Assembly: GCF_014898175.1 (NCBI RefSeq)
Contig: NZ_CP062948.1
Location: 1,674,001-1,738,000 of the forward strand
Source of the DNA: Bifidobacterium lemurum
GTDB lineage: Bacteria; Actinomycetota; Actinomycetes; Actinomycetales; Bifidobacteriaceae
Reading direction: 5' to 3'
Length of the DNA stretch: 64,000 nt
Shown here piece after piece: positions 27,138 through 36,531 of this stretch; position 1 is the first letter of the stretch; every line of letters starts with the position of its first letter. The position numbers and the translations under genes are program-made. Below the pieces are notes generated by a model, which saw only the letters and a list, made by a program, of their open reading frames with translations, ran no database searches and had not been told where the DNA came from.

Positions 27138-27980
27138 GAGGGCGGCGTCGCTGGTGGGGTAGCCGAGTCGGAAGGCCTGATAGGCGTGTTGGGCCACCAG
27201 ATCCGCCAGTATGGCCGCGCTTTCGGCATCCGTGCCGGACCAGGACGCGGCTTCGGCGCGCGCGCAATCCATTTCGATCGCGGCGACCATTTGGACCCTC
27301 AGGCCGGTGGCGGTGTCCGTCACGGTGTCGGCATCTGCGATCAGCGTGTCGACGGCATACACTTTCTGCCGGGGATCGTCTTCGGAATCCGGCTCCACGC
27401 CCGCCAAGGACACCAACTGCTGCGCCGTGGCCTTATGGTCGTCGCCGGTGTCGAGATCCGCATACGGCACGCCACGCGCGGCGAGCACCTCGATGGCGAA
27501 TCCGGCGCGGTCCTCCGCCAGCGCCATGTCGAGCAGCGCCTGCGGATCCGCATCCAAGGACTCCACGCCGTCAAGGCGGGCGTACCGCGTCCGCTGCGCG
27601 GCGCTCTGCCCCAGCTTCGCGGCCAGAGACGCTTGGACCAGTTCGGCGCGCGCGCTCGACAGCGCGCCCTCGCCGAATCGTTCCGAGCATTGCGCGGCCA
27701 CCTCAAGCCAGTCGTCGGGCTGGGAGAGCGAGGCGATATAGCGCACCAACAGGGGCTCGCCGCTGTCCGCGGCCATCATCGAGGAGCGTGAACGCGCGTC
27801 CACGTACGCGCTTTCGCACGCGCTCATCTCCCGTTCCGCTTCGGCCCGGCCCGCAAGGCGCGGCGCATCGCACGCGGCGAGCGACACCGTCAATCCCGCG
27901 GCCGCCAGCAGCGCGAGGGCGCGCGTGGCCCAAGTCGCGCGAGGGGAGTGGGCATGCTGGAACCGATGACGTGTCTGCAT
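27129..27980 (-). CDS. predicted lipoprotein of unknown function
   Basis: 283 aa. It has an N-terminal signal with twin Arg (ATRALALLAAAGLTVSLAAC) and a lipobox LAAC near residue 37, so it is predicted to be a membrane-anchored exported lipoprotein. The mature part is acidic, helical and Ala-rich, with no family I recognise. It contains two Cys besides the lipid anchor (CESAY, CSERF) and one more (MDCARAEA). It is divergent from nusA with a 74-bp shared promoter region, and its 3' end abuts the 53-bp tandem repeats. Confidence 0.8.
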   Translation of the reverse strand: MQTRHRFQHAHSPRATWATRALALLAAAGLTVSLAACDAPRLAGRAEAEREMSACESAYVDARSRSSMMAADSGEPLLVRYIASLSQPDDWLEVAAQCSERFGEGALSSARAELVQASLAAKLGQSAAQRTRYARLDGVESLDADPQALLDMALAEDRAGFAIEVLAARGVPYADLDTGDDHKATAQQLVSLAGVEPDSEDDPRQKVYAVDTLIADADTVTDTATGLRVQMVAAIEMDCARAEAASWSGTDAESAAILADLVAQHAYQAFRLGYPTSDAALFE

Positions 27981-28054
27981 ACGAAACTACACTAATAGTT
28001 GACTGTGACCATATGGGCCAAGCGCTCGGAAATAACTTCATAGGAGGTCGGACG

Positions 28055-29101
28055 ATGGAACTGGATCTGACTGGAATGCACAAGCTCGCCGCCGAGCAGG
28101 GGATCGATCCCGAGACGCTGGATGACGCACTGGCCGAGGCCTTGCGTCTCGCCTATCTGAAAACCCCACACGCCGCCAAGCACGCCCGCGTCGAGCTGGA
28201 CGAGCGTTCGGGCAGCTTCACCGTATGGGCCGTGGACGAGATCCGTCAGGAGCCCACCGAGGACGATCCGCACCCCGCGCCCACGTTCAGCGAGGAATAT
28301 GACGACACTCCGCACGATTTCGGCCGTCTCGCCGCCGCCACCGCGCGCCAGGTCATCAGCCAGCTGTTCCGCAAGGCCGAGGACGACAAGGTGTTCGGCG
28401 CGTTCTCCGGCCAGAAGGGCAAGCTCATCACCGGCATCATCCAGCAGGACGTCTCCGATCCGACGAACGTGCACGTGGCCATCGGCGATGTCGAGGCCAT
28501 TCTGCCGCGTCGTGAGCAGGTGCCGGGCGAACGCTACCGCCACGGCGAGCGTCTGCGCGTGTATGTGGTGAACGTGGCCCGCGGATTGAAGGGCCCGGAG
28601 ATCGTCGTCTCCCGTTCCCATCCCGAATTGGTGCGCAGGCTGTTCGAGCGCGAGGTGCCGGAGCTGGTGTCGGGCGCGGTGTCGATTATGGCCATCGCCC
28701 GCGAGGCCGGCGCGCGCACGAAGCTCGCGGTGAAGGCCAACACCGAAGGCGTGAACCCCAAGGGCGCGCTGATCGGTCCCGGCGGCGCGCGCGTGCGTGC
28801 GGTGATGGAGAATCTGGGGCCGGAGAAGATCGATATCGTCGACTGGTCCGAGGACCCCGCCAAGTTCGTGGCCGCCGCGCTCAGCCCGGCCGTGGCGACC
28901 GGCGTGCAGGTGATCAGCGAGAAGAACAAGACCGCCATCGCGTTCATCCACGACGACCAGCTGTCGCTGGCCATCGGCAAGGAGGGACAGAACGCTCGTC
29001 TGGCCGCCAAGCTCACCGGCTGGAAGATCGGCATCGAATCCGCCGAAGCCCATGCGCTCAAGACCGCGGAGAACACCGAAGCGGCGTCGAGCGCGGAATG
29101 A
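28055..29101 (+). CDS. nusA: transcription termination/antitermination factor NusA
   Basis: 348 aa from ATG 28055 ([18 protein letters not shown]) with TAGGAGG 8 bp upstream; the frame is open further upstream but is not conserved. Domain order: N-terminal polymerase-binding domain (1-~130), S1 (~135-200), then two KH domains ([24 protein letters not shown] and [21 protein letters not shown]). There is no C-terminal acidic repeat domain, as is usual in actinobacteria. It controls pausing, termination and rRNA antitermination. Confidence 0.97.
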   Translation: MELDLTGMHKLAAEQGIDPETLDDALAEALRLAYLKTPHAAKHARVELDERSGSFTVWAVDEIRQEPTEDDPHPAPTFSEEYDDTPHDFGRLAAATARQVISQLFRKAEDDKVFGAFSGQKGKLITGIIQQDVSDPTNVHVAIGDVEAILPRREQVPGERYRHGERLRVYVVNVARGLKGPEIVVSRSHPELVRRLFEREVPELVSGAVSIMAIAREAGARTKLAVKANTEGVNPKGALIGPGGARVRAVMENLGPEKIDIVDWSEDPAKFVAAALSPAVATGVQVISEKNKTAIAFIHDDQLSLAIGKEGQNARLAAKLTGWKIGIESAEAHALKTAENTEAASSAE

Positions 29102-29115
29102 CCGACAACTGACAT

Positions 29116-29168
29116 CGTGCCGCTGGATGGCGCGCGGCTCGCTTCGAGCGGCGACATCCAGCGGCACG
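29116..29168 (+). promoter_or_regulatory. 14-bp perfect hairpin between nusA and infB
   Basis: CGTGCCGCTGGATG (29116-29129) and CATCCAGCGGCACG (29155-29168) are exact complements. A TTGATTTT stretch follows 6 bp later. Terminator or RNA-processing site; the nusA-infB gap (228 bp) holds no credible gene. Confidence 0.6.
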
Positions 29169-29329
29169 AGTATGCTTGATTTTCGATGCGGGCAGGCGCA
29201 CGACGCGCCGTCATGCCCCGCGAAGAGACGAGGTAACACGATCATGGTCGCACGATGAGACAGGGTAGGCTTGCCATCATCACAGACTGACCACGCCCAA
29301 TCACGCGTGGTCTCAGATAGGAGTAATTA

Positions 29330-32158
29330 GTGGCGAAACCACGCGTATACGAATTGGCCAAGGATTTGAACGTCGACAGCAAGGCCGTTCTCGAAAAGCT
29401 CAAGGACATGGGCGAGTTCGTGAAATCCGCTTCCTCGACGGTGGAGCCCCCGGTGGCCCGCCGTCTTCGGGCCGCATTCGCCAAGTCCGAATCCGGCGAG
29501 GCCAAGGCCGCGCCGAAGACCCAGGCGCCCGCCCCGGCCGCCAAGCCGGTGGCGAAGCCGGCCGCACCCGCTCCGGCGGCGCCTAAGCCCGCGGCGCAGT
29601 CTCCGACTCCGTCCGCTCCGGCTCCGAGCCCGGCGGCTCCGGCCAAGCCCGCCGCCAAACCGCAGCAGGATCCCGCGCAGCCGCGCGCCGCGCGTCCGGC
29701 GCAGCCTCGCAACGGCGGCGCTCCCAACGCCCGTCCGCAAAATCCCGCCGCCCGCCCCACGCCCAATGCCGGTGCCGCAGGCGCTAACGGCGCTGCCGGC
29801 GCGGCGGGTTCCGCCGCGCGTCCCCACACCCCCGGTCCTCGTCCGGGCAACAATCCGTTCAGCCGCAAGCAGGGCATGCGCACGCCGACCCCCGGCGATA
29901 TTCCGCGCCCGCATCCGATGGCCCGACCGAATGTCGAGGGCGGCCGTGGCGGCCGTCCGGGTCGTCCCGGTCAGGGAGGCCAGCAGGGCGGCGGCGCTCG
30001 CGGAGGCTTCCGCGGCGGTCGTCCCGGTCAGGGAGGCGCGCAGGGCGCGCGTCCGGGCCAGTGGGGCCACAACCGTCCCGGTCAGGGAGGCCAGCAGGGC
30101 GGCGCCCAAGGCGGCTTCCGCGGCGGTCGTCCCGGTCAGGGAGGCGGCGCCCAGGGCGGTAACAATTTCCAAGGCGGCGGCGCGCCGAGCAACGGTCCCG
30201 CACGTGGCGGCGGCCGCGGTCGCGGCGGTGCCGCGGGCGCGTTCGGCCGTCAGGGCGGCAAGTCCTCGAAGGCGCGTAAGAACCGTCTGGCGAAGCGTCA
30301 GGAGTTCGAGGAGCTGAAAGCGCCGACCATCGGCGGCGTGCGCATCCCCAACGGCGGCGGTCAGACCGTGCGTCTGCGTCAGGGCGCCACGTTGGCCGAT
30401 CTGGCCGAGAAGATCAACGTCAATCAGGCCGCGCTGGTGACCGTGCTCTTCCACCTGGGCGAGATGGCCACGGCCACGCAGTCCCTCGACGAGGCGACCT
30501 TCCAGATTCTGGGCGACGAGATCGGCTGGAACATCAAGCTCGTCTCCGCCGAGGAGGAGGACAAGGAGCTGCTCCAGCAGTTCGACATCAACCTCGACGA
30601 GGAAGAACTGCAGGACGACGAGGATCTTCAGCCCCGTCCGCCGGTCGTCACCGTCATGGGCCATGTCGACCACGGTAAGACCCGACTACTCGACACCATC
30701 CGCAGCACCAACGTCATCGCACGCGAGGCCGGCGGCATCACCCAGCGCATCGGCGCCTACCAGGTGACGGTGGAGCTGGAGGGCGAGCCGCGCAAGATCA
30801 CCTTCCTCGACACCCCGGGCCACGAGGCGTTCACCGCCATGCGTGCCCGCGGCGCCGAGCTCACCGACGTCGCGATCCTCGTGGTCGCCGCCGACGACGG
30901 CGTGATGCCCCAGACCGTGGAGGCCATCAACCACGCGCAGGCGGCCCATGTGCCGATCGTCGTGGCCGTCAACAAGATCGACAAGGAAGGCGCCAACCCC
31001 GACAAGGTGCGCGGCCAGCTCACCGAATTCGGCCTCGTGCCGGAGGAGTACGGCGGCGACACCATGTTCGTCGACATCTCCGCCAAGCAGGGGCTGAACG
31101 TCGACAAGCTGCTCGAAGCGGTGCTGCTCACCGCCGACGCCGAACTCGACCTGAGGGCCAACCCGGATATGGACGCCCGCGGCGCCACCGTGGAGGCCCG
31201 CCTCGACAAGGGCCGCGGTGCCGTGGCCACCGTGCTCGTGCAGTCCGGAACGCTCCACGTGGGCGACGCCATCGTGGCTGGCACCTCGTATGGCCGCGTG
31301 CGCGCCATGCTCGACGAGAACGGCAACCCGATGAAGGAGGCCGTGCCCTCCAGCCCGGTGCAGGTGCTCGGTCTGACCTCCGTGCCGACCGCGGGCGACC
31401 TGTTCCTCGTGGCTTCGGACGACCGCGCCGCCCGCCAGATCGCCGAGAAGCGTCAGGCCACCGAGCGCGCCGCCCAGCTGGCCAAGCGCCGCAAGGTCGT
31501 CTCGCTCGAGGACTTCAAGAAGAAGCTCGCCGAGTCCGAGGTCGATATGCTCAACATCGTCATCAAGGGCGATTCCTCCGGCTCCGTTGAGGCGCTCGAG
31601 GACTCCCTGATGAAGATCGAGGTGTCCGACGAGGTCGGCATCCAGGTCATCCACCGCGGCGTCGGCGCGATCACCCAGAACGACGTCAACCTCGCCACGG
31701 TCGACAAGGCCGTCATCATCGGCTTCAACGTGCGCCCGAACCGTCAGGTCGCCGACCTGGCCGAGCGCGAGGGCGTGGAGATCAAGTACTACTCGATCAT
31801 CTACAAGGCCATCGAAGACATCGAAGCCTCCCTCAAGGGCATGCTCAAGCCGGAATACGAAGAGGTCACTACCTCGCACTCCGAGATCCGCGAGATCTTC
31901 CGCTCCTCCAAGTTCGGCAACATCGCCGGCGTGCTGGTGCAGGACGGCGAGGTCAAGCGCGGAACGAAGTGCCGCATCCTGCGCAACGGCGTGGCCACGG
32001 TCAACGATCTGGAGATCTCCTCGCTGCGCCGTTTCAAGGACGACGTCACCTCCGTCAAGGAAGGTTACGAGGCCGGCATCAACCTCGGCTCCTTCAACGA
32101 CATCGAAATCGGCGACATCATCGAGACCTTCGAGATGCGCGAGGTCGAACGCAAGTAG
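29330..32158 (+). CDS. infB: translation initiation factor IF-2
   Basis: 942 aa, start GTG 29330 with TAGGAG upstream. Residues ~1-60 are the IF2-N fold, followed by an Ala/Pro/Lys-rich linker. A Gly/Arg/Gln-rich region (about 200-310) has repeated GGRPGQGG units. A second IF2-N module precedes the GTPase: G1 GHVDHGKT (~444-451), G3 DTPGHE, G4 NKID. The rest is the standard C-terminal part that binds fMet-tRNA. IF-2 delivers initiator tRNA and promotes subunit joining. The repeat linker may vary between strains. Confidence 0.98.
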   Translation: MAKPRVYELAKDLNVDSKAVLEKLKDMGEFVKSASSTVEPPVARRLRAAFAKSESGEAKAAPKTQAPAPAAKPVAKPAAPAPAAPKPAAQSPTPSAPAPSPAAPAKPAAKPQQDPAQPRAARPAQPRNGGAPNARPQNPAARPTPNAGAAGANGAAGAAGSAARPHTPGPRPGNNPFSRKQGMRTPTPGDIPRPHPMARPNVEGGRGGRPGRPGQGGQQGGGARGGFRGGRPGQGGAQGARPGQWGHNRPGQGGQQGGAQGGFRGGRPGQGGGAQGGNNFQGGGAPSNGPARGGGRGRGGAAGAFGRQGGKSSKARKNRLAKRQEFEELKAPTIGGVRIPNGGGQTVRLRQGATLADLAEKINVNQAALVTVLFHLGEMATATQSLDEATFQILGDEIGWNIKLVSAEEEDKELLQQFDINLDEEELQDDEDLQPRPPVVTVMGHVDHGKTRLLDTIRSTNVIAREAGGITQRIGAYQVTVELEGEPRKITFLDTPGHEAFTAMRARGAELTDVAILVVAADDGVMPQTVEAINHAQAAHVPIVVAVNKIDKEGANPDKVRGQLTEFGLVPEEYGGDTMFVDISAKQGLNVDKLLEAVLLTADAELDLRANPDMDARGATVEARLDKGRGAVATVLVQSGTLHVGDAIVAGTSYGRVRAMLDENGNPMKEAVPSSPVQVLGLTSVPTAGDLFLVASDDRAARQIAEKRQATERAAQLAKRRKVVSLEDFKKKLAESEVDMLNIVIKGDSSGSVEALEDSLMKIEVSDEVGIQVIHRGVGAITQNDVNLATVDKAVIIGFNVRPNRQVADLAEREGVEIKYYSIIYKAIEDIEASLKGMLKPEYEEVTTSHSEIREIFRSSKFGNIAGVLVQDGEVKRGTKCRILRNGVATVNDLEISSLRRFKDDVTSVKEGYEAGINLGSFNDIEIGDIIETFEMREVERK

Positions 32159-32186
32159 CGCGACCGACCACGTGGGATATGACGCC

Positions 32187-32219
32187 AACGCCCGCCACCG
32201 GCTTTCGGAGGCGGGCGTT
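32187..32219 (+). terminator. infB: hairpin after infB
   Basis: AACGCCCGCC (32187-32196) pairs with GGCGGGCGTT (32210-32219). It lies 28 bp after the infB stop. No U-tract follows. Confidence 0.6.
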
Positions 32220-32375
32220 CCCGCGTCTATGGCACAATAACGGATAGCAACGGATAGTGACGCGGACACCTTCCACCACGGAACGGACCGTCGTATGCGA
32301 ACCTCCGCGACTCAGCGGCGGACATGCGTCTCCGGGAACGCCCCGCGACACGAACAAGACCCAAGGAATGGACTT

Positions 32376-32945
32376 ATGGCAGGAACGAACCCCCGCGCGG
32401 CGCGCATCGCCGCCCTGATCCAGCGCGTGATCGCCTCGTCGATGGAGGCGCAGCTGCACGACAAGCGTCTGGCGAACGTCACCATCACCGAAGTGCGCGT
32501 CACCAACGATCTGCAGATCGCCAAAGTGTATTGGACCCAACTCGGCCACGCCGGCAAAGAGGAGGGCGAGCGCAAACGCGCCCAGCAGGCCCTCAACCAG
32601 GCCAGCGGCCGTCTGCGCTCGCTGGTCGGCGTCAAGGCAGGCCTGCGTCTGACCCCGCAGCTGCAGTTCGTCTACGACGAGGTGCCCGGCGAGGCGCATG
32701 AGATCGAGGACATCCTCGCCATCGCGCGCAAGCGCGACGAGGAGCTCGCCAAGGCGCGTGCCACCGCCCAGTACGCCGGCGACGCCGATCCGTACAAGCA
32801 TGCGGATGAATCTGAGGACGACGACGCGGAATACGCCGACGACGATGACGATTGGGACGACGAGGAGGATTTCGAGGTCGAGGACTTCGACGCGGACGAC
32901 TCCGATGACGCGGACGACTCCGGTCTCTCAGACCGTGCCGAGTGA
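32376..32945 (+). CDS. rbfA: ribosome-binding factor A with acidic tail
   Basis: 189 aa from ATG 32376 (MAGTNPRAARIAALIQRVIASSM), with AAGGAATGG upstream. Residues 1-125 are a normal RbfA KH fold that matures the 5' end of 16S rRNA in cold-sensitive 30S assembly. The last ~55 residues are almost wholly Asp/Glu, an unusual tail for this family. Its stop shares a base with the truB start (TGATG). Confidence 0.95.
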   Translation: MAGTNPRAARIAALIQRVIASSMEAQLHDKRLANVTITEVRVTNDLQIAKVYWTQLGHAGKEEGERKRAQQALNQASGRLRSLVGVKAGLRLTPQLQFVYDEVPGEAHEIEDILAIARKRDEELAKARATAQYAGDADPYKHADESEDDDAEYADDDDDWDDEEDFEVEDFDADDSDDADDSGLSDRAE

Positions 32946-34024
32946 TGCCGATGGCAACGAGTGACGCCCGCACCACGGCCGGCGGCCTGCTCATCATCGA
33001 CAAGCCGCAAGGCGTGACCAGCTTCGACGCGGTCGCCGCCGTGCGCGCCGCCCTGCATACCAAGAAAGTCGGCCATGCGGGCACGCTTGATCCGATGGCC
33101 ACCGGCATGCTCGTCATCGGATTCGGCAACGCCACCAGACTGCTGACTGCGATCGTCGAACACGACAAAAGCTATGAGGCCACGATCCGCCTCGGACAGC
33201 GCACCACCACCGACGACGCCGAAGGCGAACTCATCGCGCCGGAGAGTGGCACGACGGGAGTGGTCGACGCGGCGAGTCGAGTTGACCGACTGACCCGAGA
33301 GCTGGTCGAGGGGGCCATCCGCGAGTATTTCACCGGTGACATCGAACAGGTGCCCAACAGTTTCTCCGCCATCAAAATCAATGGCCAACGCGCCTACGAT
33401 CTGGCCCGCGAAGGCAAGACGGTCGAGCTCAAAGCCCGTCCCGTCACCATCGGCGAATTCACCGTGCTCGACATGCGTCGCACCGCCGCCGACGGAGGCT
33501 CCGACGCTTCGATGCCCGTGGCCGATGTGGACGTGCGCGTGAGCTGCTCGTCCGGCACCTATATCCGCGCGTTGGCCCGCGACCTCGGGGAACGGCTCGG
33601 CGTGGGAGGCCATCTGACCCGTTTGCGGCGCACCCGCGTCGGGCGTTTCGATTTCGCCGACGAGGCCGTCGCACGGCGCGCCATCGGCGCGCATGCCGAA
33701 TCGTACAGCTTCACCAACCGTGAGGGCGAAACCATCACGCGGAACAAGTGCATGCTCGACACGTCCGGACTCTCCGGTGACCAACGCCGCGAATGGCTGC
33801 TGCATCACGCGCTGAGCATGGTCGAGGCCGTGCGCGGTGCCATGCCGGTGGTCGAGGTCAGCGTCGAAGAAGCCGCCGAACTGCGTTTCGGCCGTCGTAT
33901 CGTCCGCCGTCTCGAGGTGGACCAGGCCGCCGCAGTGGTGGCCGACACCCAGGACGTGGTCGCGTTGGTCGCCCCGGCCAACGGCTCCCAGATCAAACCC
34001 GTCACCGTATTCGCCGCCGCCTAG
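32945..34024 (+). CDS. truB: tRNA pseudouridine(55) synthase
   Basis: 359 aa from ATG 32945, which overlaps the rbfA stop; ATG 32951 is an alternative. The signature GHAGTLDPMATGMLVIGFG holds the catalytic Asp. The second half carries the RNA-grasping domain and a C-terminal PUA-like region. It makes pseudouridine 55 in the T-loop of tRNAs. The nusA-infB-rbfA-truB-ribF order is classical. Confidence 0.97.
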   Translation: MPMATSDARTTAGGLLIIDKPQGVTSFDAVAAVRAALHTKKVGHAGTLDPMATGMLVIGFGNATRLLTAIVEHDKSYEATIRLGQRTTTDDAEGELIAPESGTTGVVDAASRVDRLTRELVEGAIREYFTGDIEQVPNSFSAIKINGQRAYDLAREGKTVELKARPVTIGEFTVLDMRRTAADGGSDASMPVADVDVRVSCSSGTYIRALARDLGERLGVGGHLTRLRRTRVGRFDFADEAVARRAIGAHAESYSFTNREGETITRNKCMLDTSGLSGDQRREWLLHHALSMVEAVRGAMPVVEVSVEEAAELRFGRRIVRRLEVDQAAAVVADTQDVVALVAPANGSQIKPVTVFAAA

Positions 34025-34086
34025 CGCCGGGTATGAGGCGCGATGCCGACCCTTGAAATCCATGTCGATATCCGTTGGCACCTGGG

Positions 34087-34202
34087 CCTCCAGTTGGCAC
34101 ACCCCTTGCGGACGCTCTTCGAAGGAATGGCGAAATACCGCCAATGGATTTTCGTATAGCGGTTGCCGCAGTGCCAACTGGAGGGCACAAGTGCCAACTG
34201 GA
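34087..34202. repeat. inverted and direct repeats between truB and ribF
   Basis: CCTCCAGTTGGCAC (34087-34100) has its exact complement GTGCCAACTGGAGG at 34171-34184, 70 bp apart. GTGCCAACTGGA is repeated directly at 34191-34202, and a partial copy CCGTTGGCACC lies at 34072-34082. The 308-bp gap (34025-34332) contains nothing else that I recognise. There is no FMN-riboswitch core. Confidence 0.7.
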
Positions 34203-34332
34203 TTGCGGTGACCATGACGAAAGCGGGTGATCGGCCTGTATCCGATTCCCCGCCGATGTCGATAGCCGGCTGCTGCTACAGTGGACGGCGGTTTTGTGAG
34301 ACGGTAGAACACGCACGACACGAGGAAACGTT

Positions 34333-35457
34333 ATGAATATCACCAGATTGACGCCGGATGAGCAGGGCATGGTCGAATGGCCCACCTTAAGCGAGGACCG
34401 CAAGGCCGTGGTCAGCGTCGGTGTGTTCGACGGCTTCCACCTCGGCCACCGTGCCGTCATCTCGCGCGTGGTGGAACTGGCCCGGCAGAACGACGCCTTC
34501 GCCGTGGTGGTGATGTTCGATCCGCGACCCGGCCTGGTGCACCGCTACGCCAAAACCCATAATGGCGAGGAACCCGCCGCCGACGTTCCCGACGTTGAAG
34601 CATTGACCGATGCGGACGAACGGCTGCGTTTCATGGAGGAACTCGGCGTCGACCATGCGATGGTCGTGCGCTACACGTTGGCCTTCGCCTCGAAATCCTA
34701 TCGTTTCTTCCTCGGCCAGATGGTCGGCAAGCTCGGCATGCGCGCGCTGGTGCTCGGCTCCGACGCCGCCATGGGCAACAACCGCGAAGGCGACGTGCGG
34801 GCGATCGCCAATCTCGCGGCCGCCACCGGAGTGTTCGAACTGGAGGTGGTGGACGACCGCGGACCGGGCGAGACCCGCGTGCCGCCGAACGCCCGGCCGA
34901 TTGCCCCCGAAGGTTGGGGAGAGCCCGCCGATCCGTTCGAGGCCATGAGCAAGGCCGAACGCCGCGCATGGAGCAAAAAGCACCAGGCCAAGGCCGTGCG
35001 TGTGTGGAGTTCCACCAACGTGCGGTATCTGCTCTCGCAGGGGCGAATCAAGGACGCCAACGCGATTCTGGGGCATGCGCACGCCGTCGAAGGCACCGTG
35101 GTGCATGGCGAGGAGCGTGGACGCTCCATAGGATTCCCCACCGCGAATCTGGGCGATGACGTGACGGGCTATCTGCCGGTGGACGGCGTGTACGCCGGAT
35201 GGCTGGTGGACGGGGACCGTCGTTGGCCCGCTGCCATCTCCATCGGTACCAAGCCCACCTTCAGTGAGAAAACCGGATTGCATGAGCGTGTGGTCGAAGC
35301 CTATGCGCTCGCCGACGAGTGGCTGGACCTCTACGGGCACCATGTGCGCGTGGAATTCGTGGGATTCCTGCGCCCTCAGGTCAGATTCGACGGACCGGAC
35401 GAGCTGGCCGCCGAGTTGAAGCGCAACGTCGAGGAGACCAGACGTCTCACCGCATGA
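34333..35457 (+). CDS. ribF: bifunctional riboflavin kinase/FAD synthetase
   Basis: 374 aa. The N-terminal nucleotidyltransferase domain makes FAD from FMN and ATP (GVFDGFHLGHRAVI at residues ~36-49). The C-terminal flavokinase domain makes FMN from riboflavin (ERGRSIGFPTANLGDD, about 257-272). A 30-residue insert around residues 180-215 joins them. It is the last gene of the nusA-ribF region, with its own terminator. The start ATG 34333 follows GAGGAAA. Confidence 0.97.
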   Translation: MNITRLTPDEQGMVEWPTLSEDRKAVVSVGVFDGFHLGHRAVISRVVELARQNDAFAVVVMFDPRPGLVHRYAKTHNGEEPAADVPDVEALTDADERLRFMEELGVDHAMVVRYTLAFASKSYRFFLGQMVGKLGMRALVLGSDAAMGNNREGDVRAIANLAAATGVFELEVVDDRGPGETRVPPNARPIAPEGWGEPADPFEAMSKAERRAWSKKHQAKAVRVWSSTNVRYLLSQGRIKDANAILGHAHAVEGTVVHGEERGRSIGFPTANLGDDVTGYLPVDGVYAGWLVDGDRRWPAAISIGTKPTFSEKTGLHERVVEAYALADEWLDLYGHHVRVEFVGFLRPQVRFDGPDELAAELKRNVEETRRLTA

Positions 35458-35473
35458 TTCGCGAACGACGTTG

Positions 35474-35520
35474 AACGTAAAGGGCCGTCATCCGATATTG
35501 AGATGACGGCCCTTTTACGT
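35474..35520 (+). terminator. ribF: ribF terminator
   Basis: ACGTAAAGGGCCGTCAT pairs with ATGACGGCCCTTTTACGT with one bulge. It lies 17 bp after the ribF stop. Confidence 0.85.
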
Positions 35521-35530
35521 GTTGCTGAGT

Positions 35531-35705
35531 GGAGATCCCTCGACTGCGCTGCGCTTCGCTCGGGATGACGGAGGAGGCATTGCGCTCGCGATGATGGAAG
35601 GAACACCACGCTTGGGATGACGAGGGGAGGTTCCGTTCGGGATGAGTTTCCCGTCATGCTGAGCGCAGCGGAGCGCAGACGCAAGCATCTCTGCCCAGCA
35701 TGACG
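35531..35705. repeat. dispersed intergenic repeat, copy 1 (degenerate)
   Basis: It contains GGAGATCCCTCGACTGCGCT, then a duplicated GCGCTTCGCT, CGGGATGACG, several CGGGATGA-type remnants, and inverted GTCATGCTGAGCGCAGCGGAG. The same core occurs at 38163, 41302, 42881 and 44109. It occupies the gap between ribF and the ABC transporter. Confidence 0.75.
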
Positions 35706-35724
35706 AGGATGATATCGGAAGATA

Positions 35725-36531
35725 TCAGTGGCGGAAGTGGGAGAAGAACTCCTTGGTCTGCGGATCCTGCGATTCGTCCATCACCTCGCGCGGAGTGCCG
35801 TTTTCGGCGATGACGCCGCCGCGCAGCAGCACCACCCTGTCGGCCGCGTCATGGGCGAAGCTCATTTCGTGCGTGGCCATCAGAATCGTGGTGCCTTGGC
35901 TTTTGAGTTCGGCCACCATGGTGAGCACCTCGCCCACGAGCATCGGGTCGAGCGCCGAGGTGATCTCGTCAAGCAGCAGCAGCTCGGGATCGGTCATCAG
36001 CGCGCGGGCGATGGCCACACGCTGCTGCTGTCCGCCGGAGAGCTGGTCGGGGTAGGCTCCGGCCTTGGCGCGCATGCCGATGCGGTCGAGCAGTTCCAGC
36101 GCGCGGGATTCGGCGCGGTCTTTGCTCCAATGGTGCACTTTGCGCGCGGCCAACGTCACGTTCTTGATCACCGACATATGCGGGAACAGGTTGAACTGCT
36201 GGAACACCACGCCGATGCGCGCGCGCAGCTTGTCCTGGTCGGCGCGGGGATCGGTGATGTCGGTGTCGCCCAGCCAGATCTGGCCGTCGTCGACGCGCTC
36301 CAGCAGATTCACGCATTTCATCAGCGTGGATTTGCCCGAACCCGAAGGGCCGAGCAACGCCACGACCTCATGCCGGCGCACCTCGAAGGAGATGCCCTTG
36401 AGCACCTGCGTGGCGCCGAAGGACTTGCGGATGCCGTCCAAACGCAGCACCGCGGGGGCGTCGGTCTGTTCGGACTCGGACGCGCTTGAGACGGGACGAT
36501 CGGTCGTTATGGAATTCATGGTCTCGCTCAT
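35725..36531 (-). CDS. amino-acid ABC transporter ATP-binding protein
   Basis: 268 aa with Walker A GPSGSGKST, signature LSGGQQQRVAIARAL and Walker B LLLLDEITSALDP. It belongs to the polar-amino-acid (GlnQ/GltL-like) importer family. The ~25 N-terminal residues are Ser/Thr-rich and not conserved. Its start overlaps the permease stop by 4 bp. It should energise uptake through the permease encoded before it; no substrate-binding protein gene is adjacent. Confidence 0.93.
   Translation of the reverse strand: MSETMNSITTDRPVSSASESEQTDAPAVLRLDGIRKSFGATQVLKGISFEVRRHEVVALLGPSGSGKSTLMKCVNLLERVDDGQIWLGDTDITDPRADQDKLRARIGVVFQQFNLFPHMSVIKNVTLAARKVHHWSKDRAESRALELLDRIGMRAKAGAYPDQLSGGQQQRVAIARALMTDPELLLLDEITSALDPMLVGEVLTMVAELKSQGTTILMATHEMSFAHDAADRVVLLRGGVIAENGTPREVMDESQDPQTKEFFSHFRH

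Noticed and set aside
27035-28054. Upstream extension of the nusA frame, about 340 codons
   Set aside because: It runs antisense through the lipoprotein gene and the 53-bp repeats, and its translation is Arg/Pro-rich noise; the NusA start at 28055 has a clear TAGGAGG.
29172-29258. Small frame as an rnpM/ylxR remnant
   Set aside because: The translation lacks the RTCVGCR-type start and any similarity that I can see; likely chance.
34025-34332. FMN riboswitch before ribF
   Set aside because: The conserved FMN-aptamer segments (AGGGGCRGGGTG-like) are absent; only inverted and direct repeats are seen.
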